From F0422 sp003992255 (GTDB lineage: Bacteria > Bacillota > Negativicutes > Veillonellales > Veillonellaceae), in NCBI RefSeq assembly GCF_003992255.1, contig NZ_RQVA01000005.1:1-64000 (forward strand): a DNA stretch of 64,000 bases, written 5' to 3'. The notes under the pieces are model-generated. The model saw nothing but the letters and a program-made list of their open reading frames with translations. It was not told the DNA's origin and ran no database searches. Every line of letters starts with the position of its first letter. The first letter of the stretch is position 1. Positions 35,154-42,846 of this stretch are shown piece after piece. A program made the translations under genes and the position numbers.

Positions 35154-35238
35154 ATGAAAAGATATACAGTTTAGTTTGTAAGTCTCAAACTATGTGAAGA
35201 AATGCATGATAGTCATGCCTAAGAGAGGAGGGCTTTAT

Positions 35239-36018
35239 ATGATGGAAAGTGAATTGCTCATTGGTGGGATTTTATTTTTTACAGGAGCCCTCGCAGGGTT
35301 TATAGATTCTATCGTGGGAGGCGGAGGCCTGATTTCCTTGCCAGCTATTATGCTGACAAACTTACCTATCGCAACCTGTCTAGGAACCAATAAGCTTTCT
35401 AGTGTATTTGGGTCTGGTACAGCTATGATTAACTTTGCTAAGAATGGATTAGTTAACTGGTCATTTTTAAAATGGATTATGCCATTTACTCTTATCGTAT
35501 CTATGACTGGAGCCTATATTGCAGTCTATGTGCCACCGACATTTTTAAAACCTGTTATTATTGCCTTGTTACTGGTCGTACTAGTCATTGTAGTTATGAA
35601 AAAAGACTGGGGTGCTATCTACCAAGTAGAACGTATGCATGGTTGGAAGCTAGTAGCATACATGGGGATGGCCATTATCATTGCTCTGTATGATGGATTT
35701 ATGGGACCTGGAACAGGGATGTTTTTGATTTTTTATTTTCTGTTTATGGGATATGACTTTTTAGGAGCTTCCGGTAATGCAAAGGCGCTAAATACAGTGA
35801 GTAACTTTGGGTCCTTGGTTGTCTTTATGATGATGGATCAAGTGCATTATGGATATGGATTAGCCGTAGCAGCTGGACAGATTATTGGTGCTACGACTGG
35901 TTCTAAATTAGCGATGGCAAAAGGAGCTGGGTTAGTGCGTGTGTTATTTATTACTATGTCCTTAGCTATGTTATTAAAATTAACCTATGATTATTTACTT
36001 TCACAGGGAATCATATAA
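35239..36018 (+). CDS. TauE/SafE-family sulfite/sulfonate exporter-like permease (TSUP)
   Basis: A 259-residue membrane protein with about eight transmembrane segments. FTGALAGFIDSIVGGGGLIS and GTNKLSSVFGSGTA near the start, and DGFMGPGTGMFLIFYFLFMG with GNAKALNTVSNFGSL in the second half, are the duplicated TSUP motifs. Substrates are organosulfur compounds or sulfite in characterised members; not predictable here. ATG 35239 follows AGGAGGGC; the longer frame from 35194 has no RBS. Its stop overlaps the SDR start. Confidence 0.87.
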   Translation: MMESELLIGGILFFTGALAGFIDSIVGGGGLISLPAIMLTNLPIATCLGTNKLSSVFGSGTAMINFAKNGLVNWSFLKWIMPFTLIVSMTGAYIAVYVPPTFLKPVIIALLLVVLVIVVMKKDWGAIYQVERMHGWKLVAYMGMAIIIALYDGFMGPGTGMFLIFYFLFMGYDFLGASGNAKALNTVSNFGSLVVFMMMDQVHYGYGLAVAAGQIIGATTGSKLAMAKGAGLVRVLFITMSLAMLLKLTYDYLLSQGII

Positions 36019-36800
36019 TGGGAGCGAATATGAAAGCGTTTTCTGATAATCAGGTGGCGCTCATTAGCGGAGGTACCTCTGGTATTGGGTTTGCCACAGC
36101 GGAACTACTATTGGAACAAGGCTGGTGTGTAGTAGTCAATGGTAGAAATGAAAGAGATGGTCAAGAAGCTGTTGTAAAATTACGACGAATTTCTTCGAAA
36201 GTTAGATTTGTACAAGGTGATGTGAGTAAAGTGATGAATTGTCGACGCATCGTTGAAGAAACGATTCAACTATTTGGCAATCTCAATGCACTTGTTACGG
36301 CCGCTGGATATTATGAAGAATGTTTATTAGAGGAGGTTGATGAACAAAGTTTTGATGAGATGATAGGGACAAATGTGAAAGGGACTGTGTTCTTGTGCCA
36401 GGCAGCGGCACCGTACTTGAAACAAGTACATGGTAGTATCGTCACAATTTCTAGTGATGCAGGATTACAAGGAAATGTGGCATGCTCAGTATATGGTGCC
36501 TCTAAAGGGGCCGTAGTAAGCTTTACTAAGTCTTTGTCTTTAGAAATGGCGCCCCATCGGGTGCGTGTTAATTGCGTGTGTCCGGGGGATGTAGATACAT
36601 CGTTAGTGGCGAAGCAATTGGCCAATGAACCATCGGGGGATATTGCAAAAGCGAAAGAAGAAATGGCGCTACATTATCCATTGGGACGCATTGCTCAACC
36701 TCATGAAGTGGGAGAAGTCATTGCATTTTTAATCAGCGAAAAAGCCTCTTTTGTAACAGGCGCAGCTTGGACAGTAGATGGCGGATTAACAAGTTGGTAA
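36018..36800 (+). CDS. Short-chain dehydrogenase/reductase (FabG-like)
   Basis: A 260-residue classical SDR. The cofactor site is LISGGTSGIGFATAELL, the NNAG-equivalent is LVTAAGYYE, the active site is SSDAG (Ser) with YGASKG (Y159, K163), and the C-terminal segment is FVTGAAWTVDGGL. The substrate is unknown. ATG 36018 overlaps the upstream stop (TAATG) and has AGGGAA 7 nt before it; a second ATG at 36030 with GGAG is possible. Being downstream of a TSUP permease suggests a common operon. Confidence 0.88.
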   Translation: MGANMKAFSDNQVALISGGTSGIGFATAELLLEQGWCVVVNGRNERDGQEAVVKLRRISSKVRFVQGDVSKVMNCRRIVEETIQLFGNLNALVTAAGYYEECLLEEVDEQSFDEMIGTNVKGTVFLCQAAAPYLKQVHGSIVTISSDAGLQGNVACSVYGASKGAVVSFTKSLSLEMAPHRVRVNCVCPGDVDTSLVAKQLANEPSGDIAKAKEEMALHYPLGRIAQPHEVGEVIAFLISEKASFVTGAAWTVDGGLTSW

Positions 36801-36878
36801 TTCATGGTGAAATTTGATACAATAGGGGTAGTAAGTACATTGACACTTAGCGTATCGTTGTAAGTATAGGAGTCAGAT

Positions 36879-37952
36879 ATGGAACAGTTGAACTACAATC
36901 AAGCGGAACTAGCTCAAACAAATGTACAAGAAGAAGTAGAAGCGATCTGCCGTTGGGCAGCTGCACGTGCTGCGGGTATTGCGGCACTGCCAAAATTTAA
37001 TTATCCAGGTTTATTGGCAAATGATGTATATATGGTAACGCGTATTGCACAGGCCCATGGACAATGTCCTGTTACCAATGGTGTGACTAGCTTTTTAGTA
37101 GGCCTTGGTGGAAGTGCGGTAGCAGCCTTGTTATGCACATTGGTACCAACGGCTGTGGTACGTGTGCCAGTGGCAGCAGCGATTACCTATGGCGTTGGTA
37201 AAATGGCTGCCAAATGGGTGGAAGATGGCATGCCAGCGTGTCCAAATTTTGAAGAGTATCGTGATCGATTAGTTCAAATTTATGAGCATAATAAAGAAAC
37301 AGTAGTCACATTGGCCAACACACCTCTTCGTGACAAACCGTTGGGAAATGAATCTACGGATTTCTTGGGTGACGTGAACATCTCTGGTAGCGACTATTTA
37401 GGAGGCGCAAAAAACTTTGCTAGCTCTTTCATTTCTTCTGATGTGTTAAGCAATATGGGAGCTGTGAAAGATGCAGCTCTAGGCGTACTCTCTATCTTGG
37501 GTGCTACCGTAAAAGATACATTAGAAAAAAGTGGTAACGATGAATTGTTGGACAATGTTCGTCATGCAGCAAGTGGTGTAGGTTCTTTGTTAAAAATATT
37601 AGCAGCAGAAGCATTCTCTTTAACAGCTGCTATGGTTGGTACATCGGCTTCTAAAGCGAATATGTACACACAAGTAGCGTATGAAAAAGCAGAATCTGTG
37701 AGTCAGTCTTTGAATGCATCCTTACAAACTGCAGTGGAACCAGTTGTAGAAAAAGCAGCCACTGTCGTACAAGGCGTAAAAGAAACAGTAGAACCAACAT
37801 TGCAAAAAATCGAAGAAAAAGCCTCTGCAGCGGCAGCAAAAGCAATCGATCAAGCACATGAGGCAGTACAAGAAATTCGTGAAAAAGCAGAAGTTGTCAA
37901 AGAAACAGCAATTGATTTAGCGGAACAAACTAAAGATAAGTTCAAAAACTAA
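36879..37952 (+). CDS. Unrecognised protein with hydrophobic hairpin and long amphipathic helical tail
   Basis: A 357-residue protein I cannot place. Residues 1-60 are soluble; about 67-110 is a Gly/Ala/Val-rich hydrophobic hairpin (FLVGLGGSAVAALLCTLVP, then VVRVPVAAAITYGVGKMAA) that could insert in a membrane; the middle has a possible structured region; from about 270 to the end it is Ala/Lys/Glu-rich amphipathic helix (VEPVVEKAATVVQG, VEPTLQKIEEKASAAAAKA) reminiscent of phasin or apolipoprotein-like helices. It is 18 bp before a YkvA-family gene, probably in the same operon. Confidence 0.6.
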   Translation: MEQLNYNQAELAQTNVQEEVEAICRWAAARAAGIAALPKFNYPGLLANDVYMVTRIAQAHGQCPVTNGVTSFLVGLGGSAVAALLCTLVPTAVVRVPVAAAITYGVGKMAAKWVEDGMPACPNFEEYRDRLVQIYEHNKETVVTLANTPLRDKPLGNESTDFLGDVNISGSDYLGGAKNFASSFISSDVLSNMGAVKDAALGVLSILGATVKDTLEKSGNDELLDNVRHAASGVGSLLKILAAEAFSLTAAMVGTSASKANMYTQVAYEKAESVSQSLNASLQTAVEPVVEKAATVVQGVKETVEPTLQKIEEKASAAAAKAIDQAHEAVQEIREKAEVVKETAIDLAEQTKDKFKN

Positions 37953-37970
37953 TCAGAGAGGTTGATACTA

Positions 37971-38315
37971 ATGAAACTATTACAAATCCTTAAGTATGGA
38001 AAAGCCTTTACATCTGACAAATTTTTAGCAACTATAAATCGTATGGGCCGTAATATTATGTTTGCTAGAAAAGCAGTTATGCTGTATTATTGTTTACGTG
38101 ATGAAGATACACCTAAGTTCGTAAAAGGAGTGATTGCTGGTGCCTTAGGATATTTGGTACTACCAATCGATTTTATTCCTGATAGTATACCGGGCCTTGG
38201 TTGGTTAGATGATGTAGCTGTATTAGCAATCGCTATGAAAGTAGCTAATCGATATATCAAAGCATCACACAAAGAACAAGCACAAAAATTTGTGCCTATT
38301 GGATCAATGGATTAG
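37971..38315 (+). CDS. YkvA-family (DUF1232) membrane protein
   Basis: A 114-residue protein with the DUF1232 core: DTPKFVKGVIAGALGYLVLP, IDFIPDSIPGLGWLDDVAVL. The DxxPD pattern within the membrane-proximal segment is the hallmark. The role is unknown. ATG 37971 has AGAGAGG 8 nt upstream. It probably acts with the unrecognised helical protein just upstream. Confidence 0.85.
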   Translation: MKLLQILKYGKAFTSDKFLATINRMGRNIMFARKAVMLYYCLRDEDTPKFVKGVIAGALGYLVLPIDFIPDSIPGLGWLDDVAVLAIAMKVANRYIKASHKEQAQKFVPIGSMD

Positions 38316-38318
38316 TAA

Positions 38319-38343
38319 AAGGGGCTCCTTGGAGCCTCTTCTT
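38319..38343 (+). terminator. Weak terminator-like hairpin
   Basis: AAGGGGCTCC pairs with GGAGCCTCTT (one G-U pair) with a very tight loop, followed by only a few T residues. Confidence 0.5.
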
Positions 38344-38363
38344 GCATAGGAAAGGTAACATAC

Positions 38364-38774
38364 ATGATTTCTACATCGTTACGTGTCCGATTTTATGAAA
38401 CGGATATGATGGAGATTGCTCACCACACGAATCATTTACGATGGTTTGAAATGGGGCGAATTGAATATTTTCGCTGCTGTGGTATTAGTTTGTGGGATAT
38501 GATGCAAGAAGGTATTGTATTTCCTATCACAAAAGTGAGCTGTGAATATAAAGAAGTAGCTCGTTTTGATGATGTATTGCGTGTGGAATTACAAGTGGCA
38601 TCTTTGTCTCGTGCACAATGTACATTTACGTATCGGATCATACGAGAGTCAGATGAGGCTCTTATTTGCACAGGGGAAACACAGAATGTGTTTACTTCTA
38701 AAGAAACCGGTAAAATTGTACGGTTGCCAGATGTATTTTTCAAACCTATGAAAGCCGTAGCAGAGGAGGAATAG
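38364..38774 (+). CDS. Acyl-CoA thioesterase, hotdog fold (YbgC/FadM type)
   Basis: A 136-residue 4HBT-family thioesterase. RVRFYETDMMEIAHHTNHLRWFEMGRIE (in two blocks) is the family motif; the D of ETD is the catalytic acid. The substrate is an acyl-CoA of unknown length. It is 3 bp before murI, so the two are probably co-transcribed. Confidence 0.88.
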   Translation: MISTSLRVRFYETDMMEIAHHTNHLRWFEMGRIEYFRCCGISLWDMMQEGIVFPITKVSCEYKEVARFDDVLRVELQVASLSRAQCTFTYRIIRESDEALICTGETQNVFTSKETGKIVRLPDVFFKPMKAVAEEE

Positions 38775-38777
38775 GGA

Positions 38778-39596
38778 ATGACGCCCATACAGAAAGACTT
38801 ACCAATCGGAGTGTTTGACTCTGGTATTGGTGGATTATCTGTATTATCGGTGCTAAGAGAGGAATTTCCAGAAGAAGACTTTGTCTACGTTGGAGATAGT
38901 GCTAACAATCCTGTTGGCAATAGACCGATAGAAGAAATTAAAACCATTGCTACTAAGATTGCACAGTTTTTAGTAGCGCAGCCGGTCAAACTAATCGTAA
39001 TTGCCTGTAATACCTTTTCCGTAGTAGCCTTAGATACATTGGCGCACCATGTTTCGGTACCGATTGTAGGAATGGCACAAGGGATTCATGATGCGTTGCG
39101 AGTCAAGATGAAAGGTAAGTTAAAAGGTCCATTGGGGATTATGGCCACAGTAGCTACGATTGGAAGCCATAAACATCTTGATGCGATTCACAGTTTGAAA
39201 CCACATGCGAAAGTTGTGGAGCAAGGTTGTGAACACTTAGCGGCTTGTATCGAAGAAGGTCATTTAAACGATGATGAATTGCGCTCTTGTGCAGAGGCCT
39301 ATGTAAAACCATTGTTAGAAGCTCGGGTGGAGGTCGCGATTTTAGGTTGCACCCATTATCCTTTGGTGGAACCTGTACTCCGAGAGTTAACGAATCATCA
39401 AATTCGATTTGTAGACCCTGCATGGGAAACATCAGATGCAGTAGGGGCTATTTTATATGGAGAAGACTTGGAACGAGAGTCGGGTCGAATTGGTTCTATG
39501 AAGATTTATGTAACAAGTCATGCAGAGAGAGTCACGCCGATTGTACAGGAAATTTTCTGTGACACTACATTGCGAGCTGAGCTAGTTACATTATAG
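38778..39596 (+). CDS. murI: Glutamate racemase
   Basis: A 272-residue cofactor-independent racemase providing D-glutamate for peptidoglycan. IGVFDSGIGGLSVLSVL opens the protein; the two catalytic cysteines are C77 in VIACNTFS and C191 in ILGCTHYPL. The segment after YVGDSANNPVGNRP differs from the usual DTARxPYG form but keeps the D and S/N contacts. RBS GGAGGAAT precedes ATG 38778. It is followed 8 bp later by an unknown membrane-anchored protein. Confidence 0.92.
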   Translation: MTPIQKDLPIGVFDSGIGGLSVLSVLREEFPEEDFVYVGDSANNPVGNRPIEEIKTIATKIAQFLVAQPVKLIVIACNTFSVVALDTLAHHVSVPIVGMAQGIHDALRVKMKGKLKGPLGIMATVATIGSHKHLDAIHSLKPHAKVVEQGCEHLAACIEEGHLNDDELRSCAEAYVKPLLEARVEVAILGCTHYPLVEPVLRELTNHQIRFVDPAWETSDAVGAILYGEDLERESGRIGSMKIYVTSHAERVTPIVQEIFCDTTLRAELVTL

Positions 39597-39604
39597 GAGG
39601 GACT

Positions 39605-40144
39605 ATGTATATTTACACACTATTAGATACCCTTGTGTGGATTGCTTGTATCATTGCGATTATTTATATTGCATATCGCGTGTTTGCATGGCGCCAAGGA
39701 AATGAAGGAATTACGATTTTAGTGAAGCGTCGTACTCCATTTGTAGTAGAAGATATTAGCTTTGATCAAGTTGTATTAACAACAGATATTCCCTTTGTGA
39801 ATAAAGGCAAGCAATATGGAACGATTATGGATATGTTTCCTCGCCATTTATTACCACAAGAGCAGTTTGACAATGTGCAGATTCATTCTTGGCTGACAGA
39901 TGCGAATAAAGAACGCCATGATGGGTATTGGGAAGCCTTAGTGTATAAACAACGAAAAGGGGGAACCATTCGCTTACGTGTTATTTTGATAGGTAAAAAT
40001 GGCAATGTTCGTAAAGATGTAGTGGGATTCCCAGATATGCCTATCGACATTTATCATCAAGTAGTAGGCCGTGAGGAATACCGTATTTCAAAAACTAGAA
40101 TTACTCTAACTGCAGAAGAGTTAGAAGTCGCTATGCGTAAATAG
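39605..40144 (+). CDS. Conserved-looking membrane-anchored protein of unknown function
   Basis: A 179-residue protein with a single N-terminal transmembrane segment (about residues 8-26, LVWIACIIAIIYIAYRVFAW) and a soluble domain of about 145 residues that looks beta-rich (EGITILVKRRTPFVVEDISFD). I do not recognise the family. Its RBS (GGAGGGAC) and its spacing to murI (8 bp) and to the ligase-like gene (11 bp) show that it belongs to the same operon. Confidence 0.7.
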   Translation: MYIYTLLDTLVWIACIIAIIYIAYRVFAWRQGNEGITILVKRRTPFVVEDISFDQVVLTTDIPFVNKGKQYGTIMDMFPRHLLPQEQFDNVQIHSWLTDANKERHDGYWEALVYKQRKGGTIRLRVILIGKNGNVRKDVVGFPDMPIDIYHQVVGREEYRISKTRITLTAEELEVAMRK

Positions 40145-40155
40145 GAGGTGGCACT

Positions 40156-40812
40156 ATGGCAGAATTAGAACTTTTACCAATACCTACGCGCATTTTAACT
40201 GAAAAAGATGATATCGTAGAAGCCATCGTAGAATTTGCAGGCCCTTATGTGGGACCAGAAGATATTGTATGTGTTGCAGAATCCGTAGTGGCCATTACGC
40301 AACGAGAATTTACTCGACCAGAAGAGTTACGTCTATCATGGCAAGCAAAATTTTTAAATCGATTCATTCATCCTGATGGTTCGATGGCTTCTGTATATGG
40401 TATGCAGGCAGCTATGGACAAAGAAGGGGAATGGAAAATGATGTTCGCCTTTGTGTGCGGGGCTGTGGCAAAGCTATTTAAAAAGTCTGGTGTGTTTTAT
40501 CAAATGGCACGCACTGCGTCTTTAACTGATGATGTGACAGGTACTATGCCACCATTTGATAAATGCATTGTGTATGGTCCGAAGCAACCACATGCAGTAG
40601 CAGATGCCATTATGAAAGCTACGGGAGCCTATGGAGCTTGTGTAGCGGACGTGAATGACTTGAAACGAGCTGCGATTTTAGGGCACAGCCGTGGACTAAA
40701 ACCACAACAAATTGCACAGATTTTGATTGACAATCCATTTGGTAATGACAGTCAAATGACACCGATCGTAGTGATTAAAAATTATGCCTCTGTATCTGCT
40801 CGCAGAGGATAA
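40156..40812 (+). CDS. Coenzyme F420-0:gamma-glutamyl ligase-like protein (CofE family)
   Basis: A 218-residue protein resembling the N-terminal catalytic domain of CofE. LLPIPTRILTEKDDIVEAI and GPEDIVCVAESVVAITQRE match the family start, and AILGHSRGLKPQQIAQILIDNPFGN (two blocks) matches its C-terminal part. F420 is not known in this lineage, so a glutamate-ligating activity on another acceptor is more likely, consistent with murI in the same cluster. RBS AGGAGGTGG precedes ATG 40156. Confidence 0.75.
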   Translation: MAELELLPIPTRILTEKDDIVEAIVEFAGPYVGPEDIVCVAESVVAITQREFTRPEELRLSWQAKFLNRFIHPDGSMASVYGMQAAMDKEGEWKMMFAFVCGAVAKLFKKSGVFYQMARTASLTDDVTGTMPPFDKCIVYGPKQPHAVADAIMKATGAYGACVADVNDLKRAAILGHSRGLKPQQIAQILIDNPFGNDSQMTPIVVIKNYASVSARRG

Positions 40813-40857
40813 TGCGAGAGTAGATACTCTAATAGGTAGAAAGATTGATACACATAC

Positions 40858-40886
40858 TTGCAAAATATGTCGTATCAGCGTATACT
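40858..40886 (+). promoter_or_regulatory. Promoter of the TPP-regulated thi operon
   Basis: TTGCAA (40858-40863), a 17-nt spacer and TATACT (40881-40886), placing transcription start at the first base pairs of the riboswitch. Confidence 0.8.
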
Positions 40887-40892
40887 GAAAGT

Positions 40893-40977
40893 GAACTTTG
40901 GGGAGCCCTGTGGCTGAGAGTAAACGTTAGTTTTGACCCATAACCTGATTTGGATAATGCCAACGTAGGATAAGTTT
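40893..40977 (+). promoter_or_regulatory. TPP riboswitch (THI element)
   Basis: The aptamer core is clear: GGGGAGCC, GGCTGAGAGTAAA, GACCCATAACCTGATTTGGA and TAATGCCAACGTAGGA. P1 is formed by AACTT (40894-40898) and AAGTT (40972-40976). TPP binding would favour the terminator at 40992-41018 and shut off thiSFGHE. Confidence 0.96.
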
Positions 40978-40991
40978 GATTCGTCATACCG

Positions 40992-41018
40992 AGGACATCC
41001 AACAGGATGTCCTTTTTT
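40992..41018 (+). terminator. TPP riboswitch expression-platform terminator
   Basis: AGGACATCC (40992-41000) pairs perfectly with GGATGTCCT (41005-41013) across AACA, followed by six T residues. Confidence 0.92.
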
Positions 41019-41115
41019 GTATGTTTTACAGGGGGGTATATCACCGGTAGATACAGAATGAAGGTGCATCTCAGTGGATGTAAAGAGGAACAGAATAGTG
41101 AGACGATAGAGTGCT

Positions 41116-41168
41116 ACAGCATGAAGGGGCATACCACCGCGGGTATGGTTTTTCGTGCTGTTTTTTTA
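41116..41168 (+). terminator. Second terminator in the thi leader
   Basis: ACAGCATG (41116-41123) pairs with CGTGCTGT (41154-41161, one G-U pair); inside, CATACC pairs with GGTATG; the hairpin ends in TTTTTTT. It lies 100 nt past the riboswitch terminator and 80 nt before thiS, so transcripts must pass two terminators. Confidence 0.8.
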
Positions 41169-41247
41169 CTAGGAAGTGATAGTGCGTTACATGCAGTGTC
41201 AGTGTGATGGATAATAGAGTATATCCGCATATAATAAGGAGGACATG

Positions 41248-41439
41248 ATGAAAGTAAATGGAAACAATTATGAATATACAGGTCAAACTGTACAAGAGGT
41301 ATTGGAAGCATTGCAATTCCGCCTCGATCGTATTGTTGTGGAATATAATGGCAAGATTCTTTCAAAATCGGATTGGACATCTACACGTGTGAGTGCCGCA
41401 GATACGATGGAAGTAGTTACATTCGTAGGAGGTGGCTAA
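41248..41439 (+). CDS. thiS: Sulfur carrier protein ThiS
   Basis: A 63-residue ubiquitin-like sulfur carrier for thiazole synthesis, starting MKVNGNNYEYTGQTVQEVLE and ending in VGGG, the C-terminal Gly-Gly that ThiF adenylylates. ATG 41248 is preferred over the adjacent ATG 41245 because it lies 5 nt after GGAGG. It directly abuts thiF. Confidence 0.92.
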   Translation: MKVNGNNYEYTGQTVQEVLEALQFRLDRIVVEYNGKILSKSDWTSTRVSAADTMEVVTFVGGG

Positions 41440-42015
41440 ATGCAAGCATTAGGGGATAAAAAAGTACTTCTCATTGGTGTTGGTGGCGTAGGCTCTCATG
41501 TAGCAGCGGCCCTATGTCGTGCTGGAATTGGCCAACTGGAAATCGTAGACTTTGATGTAGTAGATGAAAGCAATCTAGGTCGTCAATATTACGATGTGAA
41601 TGATGTAGGGGTTGTCAAAGTGGAGGCTATGAAAGCCCATCTCAATCGAATGAATCCAAACTGTACAGTCATCGCTCATGATGAACGATTAACGCCGGAG
41701 CGATTGGCAGAGTTAGTAGAAGGCCATGACATGATTGTGGAAGCCGTAGACCAAGCTGTGACAAAAGCTTGGATGACAGAAGTCATTTTAACGCATCCTA
41801 CAGAGCCATTGCTAGTAGGCTGCTCTGGTATGGCGGGTTGGGGTGATAGTAATGGTATCCGTCGTGAACGCAGACACCATCGTTGGTACCTTTGCGGAGA
41901 TGGCGTAAGCGACATCGATTCGATTGGAAAAATTACAGCAGCTCGTGTGATGGTGTGTGCAGGGCACATGGCGAATGCAGTGATTCAATTATTACATGGA
42001 GAAGATATTGATTAA
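41440..42015 (+). CDS. thiF: Sulfur carrier protein ThiS adenylyltransferase
   Basis: A 191-residue short E1-like enzyme. The nucleotide site is VLLIGVGGVGSHVAAALCRA with D and N in VDFDVVDESNLGRQ, the hallmark of ThiF/MoeB proteins. It is the shorter ThiF type without a C-terminal zinc or rhodanese domain. It adenylylates the ThiS C-terminus for sulfur transfer. The RBS (GGAGGTGG, 41427-41434) lies in the thiS coding sequence. Confidence 0.9.
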   Translation: MQALGDKKVLLIGVGGVGSHVAAALCRAGIGQLEIVDFDVVDESNLGRQYYDVNDVGVVKVEAMKAHLNRMNPNCTVIAHDERLTPERLAELVEGHDMIVEAVDQAVTKAWMTEVILTHPTEPLLVGCSGMAGWGDSNGIRRERRHHRWYLCGDGVSDIDSIGKITAARVMVCAGHMANAVIQLLHGEDID

Positions 42016-42028
42016 GGAGACTCTAGAT

Positions 42029-42820
42029 ATGTCACAATCTGTAGCAACAATGCAAGTACAAGATACATGGATTTTAGGTGGTCATACATTTCAATCCCGA
42101 TTTATTTTGGGGTCGGGTAAATTTTCTATTGATTTAATTGAAGCCGTTTTAGAAGAGGCAGGAGCAGAGATGATTACTCTTGCCTTGCGCCGTGCGGTGG
42201 GTGGAGATGTAGAAAATATATTAGATGCTATCCCGAAAGATACCATATTAATCCCTAATACAAGTGGCGCTAGAGATGCAGAGGAAGCAGTACGCATTGC
42301 TAGACTTTCACGGGCCACAGGTTGCGGAGATTTTGTGAAAATAGAAATTATGAAAGATTCTAAATACCTCCTTCCACATAATGGAGAAACTATTAAGGCT
42401 ACAGAAATATTGGCCAAGGAAGGTTTTATCGTTATGCCTTACATGTATCCAGATCTAGAAGTAGCTCGTGATTTAGTGAATGCAGGTGCAGCTGCAGTGA
42501 TGCCATTAGCAGCACCAATTGGATCTAATCGCGGTTTACAAACGAAGGAATTTATCAAAATATTAGTAAATGAAATTGATTTGCCTATTATTGTAGATGC
42601 AGGAATTGGGGCTCCATCCCAGGCGGCAGAAGCTATGGAAATGGGCGTTACAGCGATTATGGCCAATACAGCAGTCGCTTCCGCAGGTCATATTCGGGGC
42701 ATGGCAAAAGCATTTGGCTTAGCCATCCAAGCGGGCCGATTGGCATATTTGTCAAAATTAGGGCCAACCCTTGAAGTAGGTGGAAGTGCATCTTCACCTT
42801 TGACTGGATTTTTACGGTAA
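42029..42820 (+). CDS. thiG: Thiazole synthase ThiG
   Basis: A 263-residue TIM-barrel enzyme that forms the thiazole phosphate ring. FQSRFILGSGKFSIDLIEAV, ITLALRRAVGGDVENIL, PNTSGARDAEEAVRIARL, KIEIMKDSKYLLPH and VDAGIGAPSQAAEAMEMG are all typical; the Lys that forms the Schiff base with DXP is in the KIEIM segment region. ATG 42029 has AAGGAGAC 8 nt upstream; an earlier in-frame start at 41996 would overlap thiF without an RBS. Confidence 0.95.
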   Translation: MSQSVATMQVQDTWILGGHTFQSRFILGSGKFSIDLIEAVLEEAGAEMITLALRRAVGGDVENILDAIPKDTILIPNTSGARDAEEAVRIARLSRATGCGDFVKIEIMKDSKYLLPHNGETIKATEILAKEGFIVMPYMYPDLEVARDLVNAGAAAVMPLAAPIGSNRGLQTKEFIKILVNEIDLPIIVDAGIGAPSQAAEAMEMGVTAIMANTAVASAGHIRGMAKAFGLAIQAGRLAYLSKLGPTLEVGGSASSPLTGFLR

Positions 42821-42846
42821 TGGAAAAGCTATAGAAAGGAAATGTC

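Noticed and set aside
41019..41168. T-box leader upstream of thiS
   Set aside because: The ACCGCGGGT segment recalls the T-box, but the conserved TGGNACC context, a stem I and a specifier loop are missing and the region is too short.
40829..41316. Several short open frames on both strands around the TPP riboswitch
   Set aside because: They overlap the aptamer and the terminators, lack RBS and have no recognisable product.
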